DNA of 64,000 nt from Bacillota bacterium (GTDB lineage: Bacteria > Bacillota > Ch66 > Ch109), in the NCBI GenBank assembly GCA_013178275.1, contig JABLWZ010000018.1, forward strand, positions 28,324-92,323, read 5' to 3'. Position numbers and translations under genes: made by a program. The notes under the pieces were generated by a model. The model had not been told where the DNA came from, did no database searches, and saw nothing but the letters and a program-made list of their open reading frames with translations. Positions 47,451-55,689 of this stretch are shown piece by piece (position 1 is the stretch's first letter; each line of letters opens with the position of its first letter).

Positions 47451-47659
47451 TCAATTATCTTCTGTTCTCTTAATTTTTCTAGTAATTCATAAGTTTCATC
47501 AGATAATTCTTCTAGGATTTTATTTACCTCATCGTAAGGGCGTATCCCGACTCTCGATACGGCATACGCAAATTCTTTCGTTAATATACAACCATCATAG
47601 GTATTGGTTTCCAAATCAGTTACACTCTTTCTTTTTTTTATTGGGTTTAGGACTGCCAT
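47447..47659 (-). CDS. Probable antitoxin of the zeta-like module
   Basis: A 70-residue protein of unknown family with an acidic helical C-terminal half (EVNKILEELSDETYELLEKL). It immediately precedes, and its stop overlaps (ATGA), the zeta-like kinase gene. GAGGG lies before ATG 47659. The antitoxin role is inferred from position and size; it does not clearly resemble epsilon antitoxin. Confidence 0.65.
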   Translation of the reverse strand: MAVLNPIKKRKSVTDLETNTYDGCILTKEFAYAVSRVGIRPYDEVNKILEELSDETYELLEKLREQKIIE

Positions 47660-47905
47660 AATTATCACCCTCTAACTTGCCAGATTCCGGAGAGTCCATA
47701 TCCCCTCTTTATATTCCTAAAGTTAACACCATTATATGCAGGGAAATCTCCATTTACAATATGCCCAAAGGATAAAAAGGTGTCAAATCGACACTTTTTC
47801 ATAGTACTATTTTGTCAAAATAACGGTTGCCTTAATTAAATTGTAACATAGATGCCTGATTAAGTCATTAGTACCAGGCCTTTTCTAATAACCATCCCGT
47901 GTCCT

Positions 47906-47936
47906 GTTGACAGCGGGGACGGTTCTCGCTGTCAAC
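47906..47936. repeat. REP-like palindrome 1
   Basis: GTTGACAGCG and CGCTGTCAAC form a perfect 10-bp stem around GGGACGGTTCT. The GGGGACGGTTCTC core is of the kind found around REP-associated tyrosine transposases in clostridia; no such gene is in the window. Confidence 0.5.
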
Positions 47937-47971
47937 TTCTTTCGTTAAGGCATTTGTACCCAAAGCGGCGA

Positions 47972-48004
47972 AGACAGACACAGGGACATTTCTTCCGTCT
48001 GTCT
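47972..48004. repeat. REP-like palindrome 2
   Basis: GACAGAC and GTCTGTC flank ACAGGGACATTTCTTCC, a related but different core, 36 bp from palindrome 1. Confidence 0.4.
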
Positions 48005-48038
48005 CCAAAACCACACCCCGCCAGAATCTCTGTTGCAC

Positions 48039-48407
48039 CAGCATTCAATCGACCCAAAATAGTGGGTGAGCCCTGCGGGGGCAGGAGCCCGTTATGGTGC
48101 TCTGCGTCTTACTGCCCTGCGAATGCTGACTGGTAGATGAGGGGCGAGCGACAGGAGGTCGCGAGAAGGCCGATTGCATGGATGCAAATTCGGCCTTATT
48201 ACCCCATCTACCCGAAGCATGAGCAGTTGGCAGTACAGCAGGGTCGAAGACCCTTTCTCCAACTTGGAGTATAAACAGCATCTGGCGATATAGAAAAGTA
48301 TGAGCAAGGTATAATGTCCGGGTAATCCGCGTAAGCGGTCGGGAGTATGGAGCGACAGGACACCGCAGGGTGAGGCCCAGCCATACCCATAGATTGAATG
48401 CGGCCTT
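48039..48407 (+). ncRNA. Structured RNA candidate R1, copy B
   Basis: The closing helix is the same as in copy A (48041-48050 with 48392-48401). The other helices keep pairing with changed bases: GCCCTGCGG/CCGCAGGGT (48070-48078 with 48363-48371), TACTGCC/GGCAGTA (48110-48116 with 48229-48235), GGTAGATGAGGGG/CCCCATCTACC (48132-48144 with 48202-48212), and AAGGCCGA/TCGGCCTT (48166-48173 with 48190-48197). The two AGGA-loop hairpins are unchanged. Compared with copy A it has about 105 extra bases (48236-48345) containing small hairpins. A T-run hairpin follows on the plus strand. Sequences outside the closing helix differ from copy A. Confidence 0.72.
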
Positions 48408-48415
48408 GTAGGGAA

Positions 48416-48446
48416 AAAAACCTGGTATTTTTAAGCCAGGTTTTTC
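48416..48446. terminator. Bidirectional terminator after R1 copy B and the RHH gene
   Basis: AAAAACCTGG (48416-48425) and CCAGGTTTTT (48436-48445) form a 10-bp stem, with T-runs on both strands. It lies between the 3' end of the RNA element and the stop of the convergent RHH gene. Confidence 0.75.
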
Positions 48447-48463
48447 TTTAATCCTGTTCGATC

Positions 48464-48625
48464 TTAATCGGACCGTGTTTTTTTCTCATAATCATCTATG
48501 AACTCTCGTAAAAGATACTCAATCTGTTTCGTTCTTGACCGGTGCTGGCTCTTGGCGAGTAATTCTAACTTATTAAAAGTTTCATTATTCAAGCGTACTT
48601 TAATGACCCTCTTGTTGGCAGCCAA
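48464..48625 (-). CDS. Small ribbon-helix-helix protein
   Basis: This 53-residue protein begins LAANKRVIKVRLNNETF and continues with two helices (NKLELLAKSQ, KQIEYLLREFIDDYE), the Arc/CopG type of ribbon-helix-helix fold used by plasmid and antitoxin repressors. The start is TTG 48625 with GGGAGGGG six bases upstream. No toxin gene follows. It is probably a DNA-binding regulator, perhaps an orphan antitoxin. Confidence 0.7.
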   Translation of the reverse strand: MAANKRVIKVRLNNETFNKLELLAKSQHRSRTKQIEYLLREFIDDYEKKTRSD

Positions 48626-49295
48626 ACCGAACCCCTCCCCCAAATGTATCCTTAATGATGATTCTAGCTGTCTGGAGGATTTTGTATACTGCCACTAGAC
48701 AGGCGGGTGATGTCACTTTTAATGAAATATTTTCCAGGATCTTTATTTGCTCCTTGATAATACCAGTATATTGCCTAAACACTTTAGACACAAAACGCAG
48801 TTTTGCAGAAAATCAAAGCCTTGAGAGGGCTTCGCCCTTAGTGCTAAACGCCTCTTTCACTTTGCCGTATTTTTAAAAGGTAAGATTGGGGCGAAAATCA
48901 GCCCCTTTTTGAGTATAAAACCGGTCTAACGAGAACGAAACGCGAACTTTATAAGCCCGGTTCCCGGACCTCCGCTTAAGCCTCCATTTTTTCAGAGATT
49001 GTAAGATCTGTCCATGAATCTGCCCCTTAAAAACAAAAACAGCCGCCCAAAGAATGGACCGCCTTACCTGGCTCAATACCATTATAAGCTAAAAGTACCT
49101 TCTATTCCTGCCAAGTTTCTGCCAATTTTTTTTGACCCTTCACATCTTACCGGAAAGAGCAGTGGACTGTTTCAATGCACCCATCCCTTTTTGAAACCTG
49201 CAAATGTGACATGCGCCGCCGGGCATTCGGTATTAAACATACTCTATCTAACCAGCGGCGCACCCCACATTTCAATCATCCCCGGCCGGCACAGC
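48626..49295. other. 670-bp stretch without a supported gene
   Basis: AT-rich DNA with short frames only. A minus-strand frame at 48873-49082 has no good ribosome site and no recognisable family. The composition suggests degenerated sequence between two transferred segments. Confidence 0.5.
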
Positions 49296-50516
49296 CTAAT
49301 CCTTCAAGATCGGTTCCCCGGCCTCGACCAGCACCTTGTCACCCAGCATGAAAAGCCCCATCGCGAACAGCAGCAGACCGGTGCCTATCAACAGCCATTC
49401 AATCTTGATCAGGTCGGCTATCGGCCCAAACACGAGCATCCCCAAAGGCATCATGCTACTCGAGATCATCCCTAAAACACCAAATACTCTGCCCATAAAA
49501 CCCTCTTCAACTTTCTGCTGCAATAAAACGGTGGAAGGGGTGTTAAAGAGCGGTATCGCTACTCCGATGAATCCCATGATAACCAGATATATCCAGAAAA
49601 CCGGGATTACCCCGAGCGCTACGGTGCCAACCGCCATTGCCAGGTTCGATAGTATCATCGAGTGCACCTTGTTTTTGAATCCGCCCCAGGAAGCCATCAT
49701 GAGTCCTCCCAGTATCATCCCGACGGAAAAGGTGATCTCGATCGCCGTCAGCCGCCAGACATCACTGCCGAAGCTGCGCGCGACCTGGAGCGGGGTCAAG
49801 AACGCGGCCGGCGCGACCAGTATAAAGAAGATCGCGCAGAACCAGAAAAAGTGTTTAACATAGGCATGGTTTTTAATGTAATCGAAGCCGGCGCGCATAT
49901 CGCTGAAATAGCTTACCGCCTGCCGGTTTAAGGCCTTGGCGTGAACCGGCACATGTACGAACAGGAGCAACAATGAGACAGCTATGGCCGCTGTCGCCAC
50001 ATCGATAAAGAATATGGCCTCGATGCTGGCCATGGTCAGCAGCACACCGCTGAGCATCGGGGATACCAGCATGACCAGCGATTGGATGCTGCTGTTCGTC
50101 GCATTCACCTGGATGAGCTTATCCTCCGGTACCAGCTGCGGTAAAAAGGCTCCTATGGCCGGCACTTGAACCCCTGACCCAAACGCACGTATGACAGATG
50201 CCGCAAAGAGCAGCCATACCGAATCGTATCCGGTTAAAAACAGTACCGCCAGGATAAGCGTGGATGCGGCGATCATAGAATCCGACAAGGCGATCAGCGT
50301 TTTACGGCTGTAACGGTCAGCCCATACCCCGGCGAAGGGAGAAAGAAAAAAGGTGGGCAGAAAACCGCAGATGATCGCTATGGTCATCATCGTCCCAGAC
50401 TGGGTTGTTAGGGTGATGTACCACGTAATCGCATACTGGACCAGCATCGATCCAAAAAGCGATATGTTCTGGCTGCTCAAAAAGAGCATCAGGTTCTTCT
50501 TCCAGTTACTGCTCAT
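49296..50516 (-). CDS. MFS transporter, macrolide-efflux-like (DHA3)
   Basis: This 406-residue membrane protein has the 12-helix MFS layout of MefA-type and enterobactin-exporter-like carriers: NISLFGSMLVQYAITWYI in helix 1, motif FAGVWADRYSRKTLI (about residues 69-83), VRAFGSGVQVPAIGAFLPQLV and a C-terminal half with MGRVFGVLGMISSSMMPLG. It probably exports a hydrophobic compound. ATG 50516 has GGAG upstream. An R3 repeat lies 100 bp upstream. Confidence 0.86.
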   Translation of the reverse strand: MSSNWKKNLMLFLSSQNISLFGSMLVQYAITWYITLTTQSGTMMTIAIICGFLPTFFLSPFAGVWADRYSRKTLIALSDSMIAASTLILAVLFLTGYDSVWLLFAASVIRAFGSGVQVPAIGAFLPQLVPEDKLIQVNATNSSIQSLVMLVSPMLSGVLLTMASIEAIFFIDVATAAIAVSLLLLFVHVPVHAKALNRQAVSYFSDMRAGFDYIKNHAYVKHFFWFCAIFFILVAPAAFLTPLQVARSFGSDVWRLTAIEITFSVGMILGGLMMASWGGFKNKVHSMILSNLAMAVGTVALGVIPVFWIYLVIMGFIGVAIPLFNTPSTVLLQQKVEEGFMGRVFGVLGMISSSMMPLGMLVFGPIADLIKIEWLLIGTGLLLFAMGLFMLGDKVLVEAGEPILKD

Positions 50517-50620
50517 ATGCTCTCCAACTGTTTTTTCAGCACACATACACTATTATCTCCGTTCATTGGTTTTAATCGCTGCTTCAGAAAGCCTCGACCG
50601 GGGTCGGTTGGCACGGCGAC

Positions 50621-50716
50621 GAAGAAAACTTGGCTATCGCCAAGCCTCTGGCGAAGGTGAGAGCCTTAGTTGCACTTGCTTGCATCAGAAAGTTCCTAAT
50701 ATACTTTCTGATAGCG
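50621..50716. ncRNA. Structured repeat R3, copy a
   Basis: About 96 bp, close to the tandem copies at 52766-52961. It contains hairpin CTTGGC-TATC-GCCAAG, a GGT-GAGA-GCC hairpin and the terminal stem ATCAGAAAGT/ACTTTCTGAT. Strand unknown. A hairpin with a T-run follows on the plus side at 50724. No known family assigned. Confidence 0.55.
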
Positions 50717-50723
50717 TAAATAA

Positions 50724-50755
50724 AAAGAGGGCAGATTTGTCCTACCCTCTTTAAC
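50724..50755 (+). terminator. Terminator-like hairpin after R3 copy a
   Basis: AAAGAGGG and CCCTCTTT form an 8-bp stem with a 13-base loop. The T-run on the plus strand is short (CTCTTTAACG). Confidence 0.5.
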
Positions 50756-51026
50756 GTACTTCTACACACCTACTGTCGTTAACTAGGTTTTCCTAAAAAA
50801 AGGCAGACCTATCCTGATTACCCTACCCACCGGTAGAGCTGCGCTATTGATTTAATTACGTAAAGCATTAAACCGTAATCTAAAGTTAATAGCGCCCATC
50901 CTTCATTAGCCTCCATTCAACAATATCATTAATAATATACACTACATGTTGTTCTTTAACAACTACTTGATCAGCACGATCAGAGGTGAGCAGCCCGCTA
51001 GCTCTAACCTATTCCCTTCGTATGAT

Positions 51027-51052
51027 AGACACGTCTCCTGTCCCCTGTGTCT
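51027..51052. repeat. REP-like palindrome 3
   Basis: AGACAC and GTGTCT flank GTCTCCTGTCCCCT, similar in layout to the palindromes at 47.9 kb. In the rest of 50756-51118 I see nothing I can assign. Confidence 0.35.
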
Positions 51053-51118
51053 TCCGGTAGTGCAGGACACGCCGCTGGGGATTCATTCTGGTACCCGTGG
51101 CAAGATCGACATCGATTT

Positions 51119-51784
51119 TTACCCTGCCGTGGCTGCAGTATCAGCGGTGTCGGCCTCACTGTTCTGATTTCCCGGGATCAGGTAGTAGATGCTGCCGTAA
51201 ACATAATAGAACGTGATAAGAACAAAGAAGTTTAATAGCGAAGTCAGGGTCCAGCGGAGCAGCGGTACCCTGCCGACTGTTAAGATTATCACTTCCACTA
51301 TGATTTCTGCAATCAATAAAAAGATGGTGTTTAAAACAAACGCGCCCAGGTATTTTTTAAAGACCGGTTTAATACGCGACATGCTGGAACTGAATGAAAA
51401 CGCCTCTCCCCACTTATCGGTAGCCGAGTAGAACGCTACCGACATCGGGACCGAGAATAAGAACACCAGATACAGGAGATATGCGAGAAAGCTCAGTAAA
51501 TCTGATTCAGTAAAGAGGTTTATGGCCATTCTTAAAAAGAAGGGTATCACCAGGTAAGCGAAATAAAGCATAGAGGCGGAGAATCCTTTTACAAAAAGGT
51601 CCCAACCACTGCCCCAGGCCGGCATCTCTTCCTTCCCCCTGGCAGCGTTGCCCATCAATTCCACGGCATACCCGTGGCTTATTACATTGATGATAGGGAT
51701 AATACTGAACAACATCGCCTTTAGGGTTTTTTTAGTGGAATCACCCGAACCAAATAGTATTCCCCATGCTTTCCCGATACCCAA
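51119..51784 (-). CDS. DUF4013 family membrane protein
   Basis: A 221-residue protein with at least five hydrophobic segments; LKAMLFSIIPIINVISHGYAV near the N-terminus and the PAWGSGWDLFVKGFSASM segment are typical of DUF4013 proteins, whose function is not known. The frame is open from 51808, but TTG 51784 has AAGGGGGG seven bases upstream. It lies directly behind the protease gene, so the two are probably one operon. Confidence 0.8.
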   Translation of the reverse strand: MGIGKAWGILFGSGDSTKKTLKAMLFSIIPIINVISHGYAVELMGNAARGKEEMPAWGSGWDLFVKGFSASMLYFAYLVIPFFLRMAINLFTESDLLSFLAYLLYLVFLFSVPMSVAFYSATDKWGEAFSFSSSMSRIKPVFKKYLGAFVLNTIFLLIAEIIVEVIILTVGRVPLLRWTLTSLLNFFVLITFYYVYGSIYYLIPGNQNSEADTADTAATAG

Positions 51785-51811
51785 AATAATACCCCCCTTA
51801 ATAAACATTTT

Positions 51812-52564
51812 TTACTCTGGCAGGACCTGAACCGGGAAAGCCAGGGCCCGCGTCTCCGGTCCGCCGTCGGTCTGGACGGTGGTGGAAGCGAATACGATGC
51901 CCACCACTTTCCCCCGGCTGTTTATAACCGGGCTTCCGCTGTTGCCGGGGTTGATCGGGATATTTATGTCAAAGATTGGAGTCTGGCTGTCCGTCGTCCG
52001 GTGAAACGACCCGACACTCCCTCTCTGGGATATCTTTTCGAAGCCCAGGGGATTGCCGATGATGGTGACCGTGTCGCCGCTTTTTACCCGGTTTTCCCGG
52101 TCCAGCTCTACGACCGGCAGGTCCCGGGCATCATCCCTGACCGTCACTACCACCAGGTCGGCGCCGGGGACCGCCCGGTACTGGTCGGTGAAGTACCTCC
52201 TCCCGTCACCGAACTGGATGACGATCATCCGGGAGTCGCCGACGATGTGCTGGTTGGTTATGACCGTCCCGGACGGCGAGATGTTAAAGCCGGTGCCCCT
52301 CCGCAGCCCGGCCTCCACGCTGACGACTGCCGGCCGGCACCTCCGAACGATCTCGTCCTCCGCCAGGTCCTTGCTCTGGTCGAGGAAGCTGAATCTGCCG
52401 GAAAAGAGGTTGGTAAAGTCCAGCGATATCAAGGCTATAAAGGCCAGGACGGTTAAAAGCGCCAGCGCCTTTTTCAGACAGCCCCCGGCCCTTGAGACCT
52501 CTTCCTGGTCTTCATCTTCCCCGAACTCCGCGGGGGTATCTTGGTGGTACTCTTCTCCGTTCAT
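51812..52564 (-). CDS. Membrane-anchored trypsin-like serine protease, HtrA type without PDZ
   Basis: This 250-residue protein has an acidic cytoplasmic N-terminus, one membrane segment (ALALLTVLAFIALISLDF) and a trypsin-fold domain. The catalytic triad appears as H in ITNQHIVG, D in GADLVVVTV and S in NPGNSGSPV. It is an S1C protease but has no PDZ domain, unlike typical HtrA/DegP. It probably acts outside the membrane in protein quality control. A DUF4013 gene follows. Confidence 0.9.
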   Translation of the reverse strand: MNGEEYHQDTPAEFGEDEDQEEVSRAGGCLKKALALLTVLAFIALISLDFTNLFSGRFSFLDQSKDLAEDEIVRRCRPAVVSVEAGLRRGTGFNISPSGTVITNQHIVGDSRMIVIQFGDGRRYFTDQYRAVPGADLVVVTVRDDARDLPVVELDRENRVKSGDTVTIIGNPLGFEKISQRGSVGSFHRTTDSQTPIFDINIPINPGNSGSPVINSRGKVVGIVFASTTVQTDGGPETRALAFPVQVLPE

Positions 52565-52765
52565 GGCTGTTTCTCCTTTGGTCTCAACCGCTGTCCCGCT
52601 GCCAGCCAGGTATCCGGTAAACTTCGCGGATAATCAGTGTTTCGATACAAATCGATTATTCCCTTCTGCGGCGCGCGCCGCCGGTATTAAGTGACTGGCA
52701 ATCGGAAGCGTCCCCGATGTCGCTCCTGATCGAATACTTACTAACCGTTAGGGAAAGATAACAGC

Positions 52766-52862
52766 GAAGAAAACTTGGCTATCGCCAAGCCTCTGGTGCA
52801 AGCGATAGCCCAAGTTGCACTTGCTTGCATCGGAAAGTCCCCTAATATACTTTCCGATAGCG
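52766..52862. ncRNA. Structured repeat R3, copy b
   Basis: The first of two tandem 98-bp units between the protease gene and the CBO0543-like gene. Central stem GCAAGC/GCTTGC and terminal stem ATCGGAAAGT/ACTTTCCGAT. Compared with copy c both stems differ by compensatory changes. Confidence 0.6.
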
Positions 52863-52863
52863 C

Positions 52864-52961
52864 GAAGAAAACTTGGCTATCGCCAAGCCTCTAGCGCAGG
52901 CGAAAGCCCTAGTTACACTTGCCTGCATCAGAAAGTTCCCCTTATATACTTTCTGATAGCG
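52864..52961. ncRNA. Structured repeat R3, copy c
   Basis: The second tandem unit, joined to copy b through CGCG. Central stem GCAGGC/GCCTGC and terminal stem ATCAGAAAGT/ACTTTCTGAT; CTTGGCTATCGCCAAG is unchanged. A GGC-GAAA-GCC hairpin sits in the centre. Confidence 0.6.
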
Positions 52962-53062
52962 CACAAAATCCCGGGTGGTTAAAGAAGCCTGGAAGCGCCT
53001 CTGCGTGTCATAGACCGGGTGAAACCAGTCGTTAGACCACAGTTAAGGGAGTTGATTGACGA

Positions 53063-53650
53063 GTGAACAAGTTCATCCAGGGCCTGGATTTAGGGGCACA
53101 AGGCGTATGGTTCCCGATAGTGATTGGCGTGATCGCTTTATTATTCGTGGTGTTGATGCCAAAGAAGAGGCTCAATTGGATGGGAATATACCTGACCTTC
53201 GGCGTGGTGGGGTATGTGACCATAATGCTGGATATATTCATCCTGGGGCAGTATGTGGACCTGTTTGACATTGGCGACCCGTTTCTGGAGGGTATCGGAG
53301 ATTTATTCACTTATACCATAATCCCTCCTTGTCTGGCGGTAATTTTTTTGAATTATTTTGACCGTTTGCAGAAGTGGTGGTATGTGGCGTTTTTTATGGC
53401 GGTCTCCTTTTCTTACGAGTGGGTGCTGACCAGATTAGGTTTTATGGTATTAAAGGGCTGGCAGAACTGGTACTCGATACCGGTGTATTTTCTGGTATAT
53501 AGTTATTGGCTGCCGTGGCATTTCGGGTTATTAAAAAGCACCCGCGGAACAATAGAACCGGATGCGCCGCTGTATACTGCAAAGGGTATAGCCGATAGGC
53601 ACGGTTTTAATATCGGGCGGGTGTTCAGTGTTCGAAAAAAGGTTAGATGA
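53063..53650 (+). CDS. CBO0543-like membrane protein
   Basis: A 195-residue protein with about five membrane segments and many aromatic residues (LDIFILGQYVDLFDIGD, WWYVAFFMAVSFSYEW). It looks like the CBO0543 group of small membrane proteins from spore-formers, whose function is not known. GTG 53063 is preceded by GGGAG. A second protein of this type is at 55690, with a DUF3231 gene between. Confidence 0.75.
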   Translation: MNKFIQGLDLGAQGVWFPIVIGVIALLFVVLMPKKRLNWMGIYLTFGVVGYVTIMLDIFILGQYVDLFDIGDPFLEGIGDLFTYTIIPPCLAVIFLNYFDRLQKWWYVAFFMAVSFSYEWVLTRLGFMVLKGWQNWYSIPVYFLVYSYWLPWHFGLLKSTRGTIEPDAPLYTAKGIADRHGFNIGRVFSVRKKVR

Positions 53651-53716
53651 CCGTGCTTTCTGGTCGGGTTAGACGAAATATCAATATACCAGTTTTCAAG
53701 CAGAGAGGATTGAGTG

Positions 53717-54817
53717 ATGGAGTCGGGTTATGACCAGCTTGATAAAGGAAGCGTGAACGAAACGGAGATATGCTCAGCCAGCCGAGGGGTCGGCAGTACT
53801 GAAGAATTTCACGCTGGCCACCCGGGGTTGAATTCTTCGGAGATAGCGAATCTCTGGAACTCGTACATGTACTTCGACATGATCTCCGGCTTCTTGAAAT
53901 ACCTGTTCCAGCACGTCGAGGATGAAGAAATAAAATCCCTGGTAGGGGAAGCCGCGTCGCTATATGAGCAGCGGGTGAAGGATAATGGAAGGATCATGGA
54001 ACAGGGAGGCCTGCCCGTACCAGCCGGTTTTACAGCGGAGGACATAAAGCTGGATGCGCCCCGTCTTTATTCCGACCTCTTTTGCATCTATTACCTGTTC
54101 TGTCTTGAAAGGTTCGTTATTCCAAGGAACTCCTTCAACCTTGGATTATCGACCCGCAAAGACGTGAGGGCCTTCTACGAACACAGCGTTACCACGGGCA
54201 TGCGGCTCTTTGAGCGGGTGGCTGATGTTCTGCTCGCCAAGGGCCTGTACATCAGGTTTCCTTACGTCACAGTCGCTAAAGGCGTTGACTTTGTAAAAAA
54301 GCAGGACTTTTTAACCGGGTTCCTGGGCGAGAGAAGGCCGGCCCTGGCTCAGGAGGTGGCCTCGTCGTTTCACGTGGTGTTCCTGAATTCGGTGGGCAAG
54401 CATCTGTTGACCGGGTTCAGGCAGACGGCCAGGTCGGAGCAGGTCAGGGATTATATCGACCGGGGGAAAAGACTGGCGGAAAAAATCATAGATATCTTCA
54501 GCTCAAACCTGAAAGCGGAAGATATCCCGGTACCGATGTTCTGGGATTCGATGGTGACGGATTCGACCGAGCCCCCGGTCTCGGATAAGCTGATGCTGTT
54601 TCACATCGCACTCATGAATACCTGCGGGGCGATGGAGTATTCTCTGCTCATGGCCCTCAATTTCAGACACGACCTCAAGGTCAAATACCTGCAAATCATG
54701 GCCGAAGCGGGAGACTTCGCGGAAGACTGCACCAATATCCTGATCGACAAGGGATGGTTCGAGGAGCCGCCGCGGGTAGTGGACCGGCGTGAACTGGTCA
54801 ATGAGTCAGCGCACTAA
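53717..54817 (+). CDS. DUF3231 family protein
   Basis: This 366-residue protein has two similar halves, each a ferritin-like helical bundle (LNSSEIANLWNSYMYFDMIS in the first, VSDKLMLFHIALMNTCGAMEY in the second), as in DUF3231 proteins of spore-formers, related to spore coat CotF. The function is not known. ATG 53717 is chosen over GTG 53714 for spacing from AGAGGA. Confidence 0.85.
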   Translation: MESGYDQLDKGSVNETEICSASRGVGSTEEFHAGHPGLNSSEIANLWNSYMYFDMISGFLKYLFQHVEDEEIKSLVGEAASLYEQRVKDNGRIMEQGGLPVPAGFTAEDIKLDAPRLYSDLFCIYYLFCLERFVIPRNSFNLGLSTRKDVRAFYEHSVTTGMRLFERVADVLLAKGLYIRFPYVTVAKGVDFVKKQDFLTGFLGERRPALAQEVASSFHVVFLNSVGKHLLTGFRQTARSEQVRDYIDRGKRLAEKIIDIFSSNLKAEDIPVPMFWDSMVTDSTEPPVSDKLMLFHIALMNTCGAMEYSLLMALNFRHDLKVKYLQIMAEAGDFAEDCTNILIDKGWFEEPPRVVDRRELVNESAH

Positions 54818-54836
54818 ACCTGGCTGCCTGGGGTCT

Positions 54837-55430
54837 TCAAGGTTTATGCAGGACCATTCTAAAGGTGCAGAGGTTATACCCTTTGCAGACCAGAAGGTCT
54901 TCGGGCCGCTCCACATCGGTTTCGCCATAATCGAATCCTTCCGGGATAATCTCGATAAACTCCTGCGGGTGTTTGATCCATACCGTTAAAAAACTGGGGT
55001 CCAGGGTTATGTCCAGGGTTATTACCGCCCTGCCGCCAGGCTTCAAGATTCGGTAAAACTCCTTCATCGCCTCCCGGGTATGGTCTTTGCCTAGATGCTC
55101 GATTACGCTGATGCAGTAAACGGTTTCTATCGACTCGTCGGGCAGGCCGGTGTTTAACAGGTCGGCATGGACGTACTCGACGTTAGCCGTTTCCGGAAGA
55201 CTTTTCACCCGTACATCGATATCCACCGCGTAAACCTTGTCGGAGTACCTGGCCAGGATATAAACGAACGGGTGATTCATCCCGCACCCGGCGTCTACTA
55301 CCGTTTCACCCGGCTTTATCTGGCTTTTGGCCCAAGTGTATTCGTACGGCCGGCTCCACCATTCCGGGGGTATTTCAAACCCCTCTATATTACGGCTGTG
55401 TTCGTCCGAGATTCTAAAGTACCGATTCAT
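54837..55430 (-). CDS. Class I SAM-dependent methyltransferase
   Basis: A 197-residue methyltransferase with VVDAGCGMNHPFVYIL (motif I, about residues 44-59), VYAVDIDVRV (motif II) and RILKPGGRAVITLDI (motif for the post-catalytic strand). The substrate is unknown. It lies convergent with the DUF3231 gene. Confidence 0.85.
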   Translation of the reverse strand: MNRYFRISDEHSRNIEGFEIPPEWWSRPYEYTWAKSQIKPGETVVDAGCGMNHPFVYILARYSDKVYAVDIDVRVKSLPETANVEYVHADLLNTGLPDESIETVYCISVIEHLGKDHTREAMKEFYRILKPGGRAVITLDITLDPSFLTVWIKHPQEFIEIIPEGFDYGETDVERPEDLLVCKGYNLCTFRMVLHKP

Positions 55431-55689
55431 AAATCAGGCCTCCTTCGGGTTTGGGGCTTAGATACTCTTGTACTGCTTGAAATCACGTGCCTTGAAATTA
55501 TATGCCGACGGGAGGCCCGGTTGACACAGGCAGCTTCCCCAGTTGCGCATACTTTGCAATAAAATAGAAAAACACTAAGAAAGACAGATTGACGGGGGCG
55601 GTTGAAAATGTAAGGGCTTTCAGCAGGATGCTACAGAAATAGAGAATCGACCCGGGGGGCACGATGAACAACTCAAGGAGATTAATAAC

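Noticed and set aside
35449..48407. Firm assignment of R1 to HEARO/omega RNA of IscB systems
   Set aside because: Size and mobile-like distribution fit, but no IscB or HNH gene is present in the window and I cannot verify the consensus from memory; left as a guess.
48873..49082. Minus-strand 69-residue basic frame
   Set aside because: No ribosome site, no family resemblance; could be a transposase remnant but nothing supports it.
52766..52961. CRISPR array
   Set aside because: Only two tandem units of 98 bp with no spacers, no cas genes, and long internal stems.
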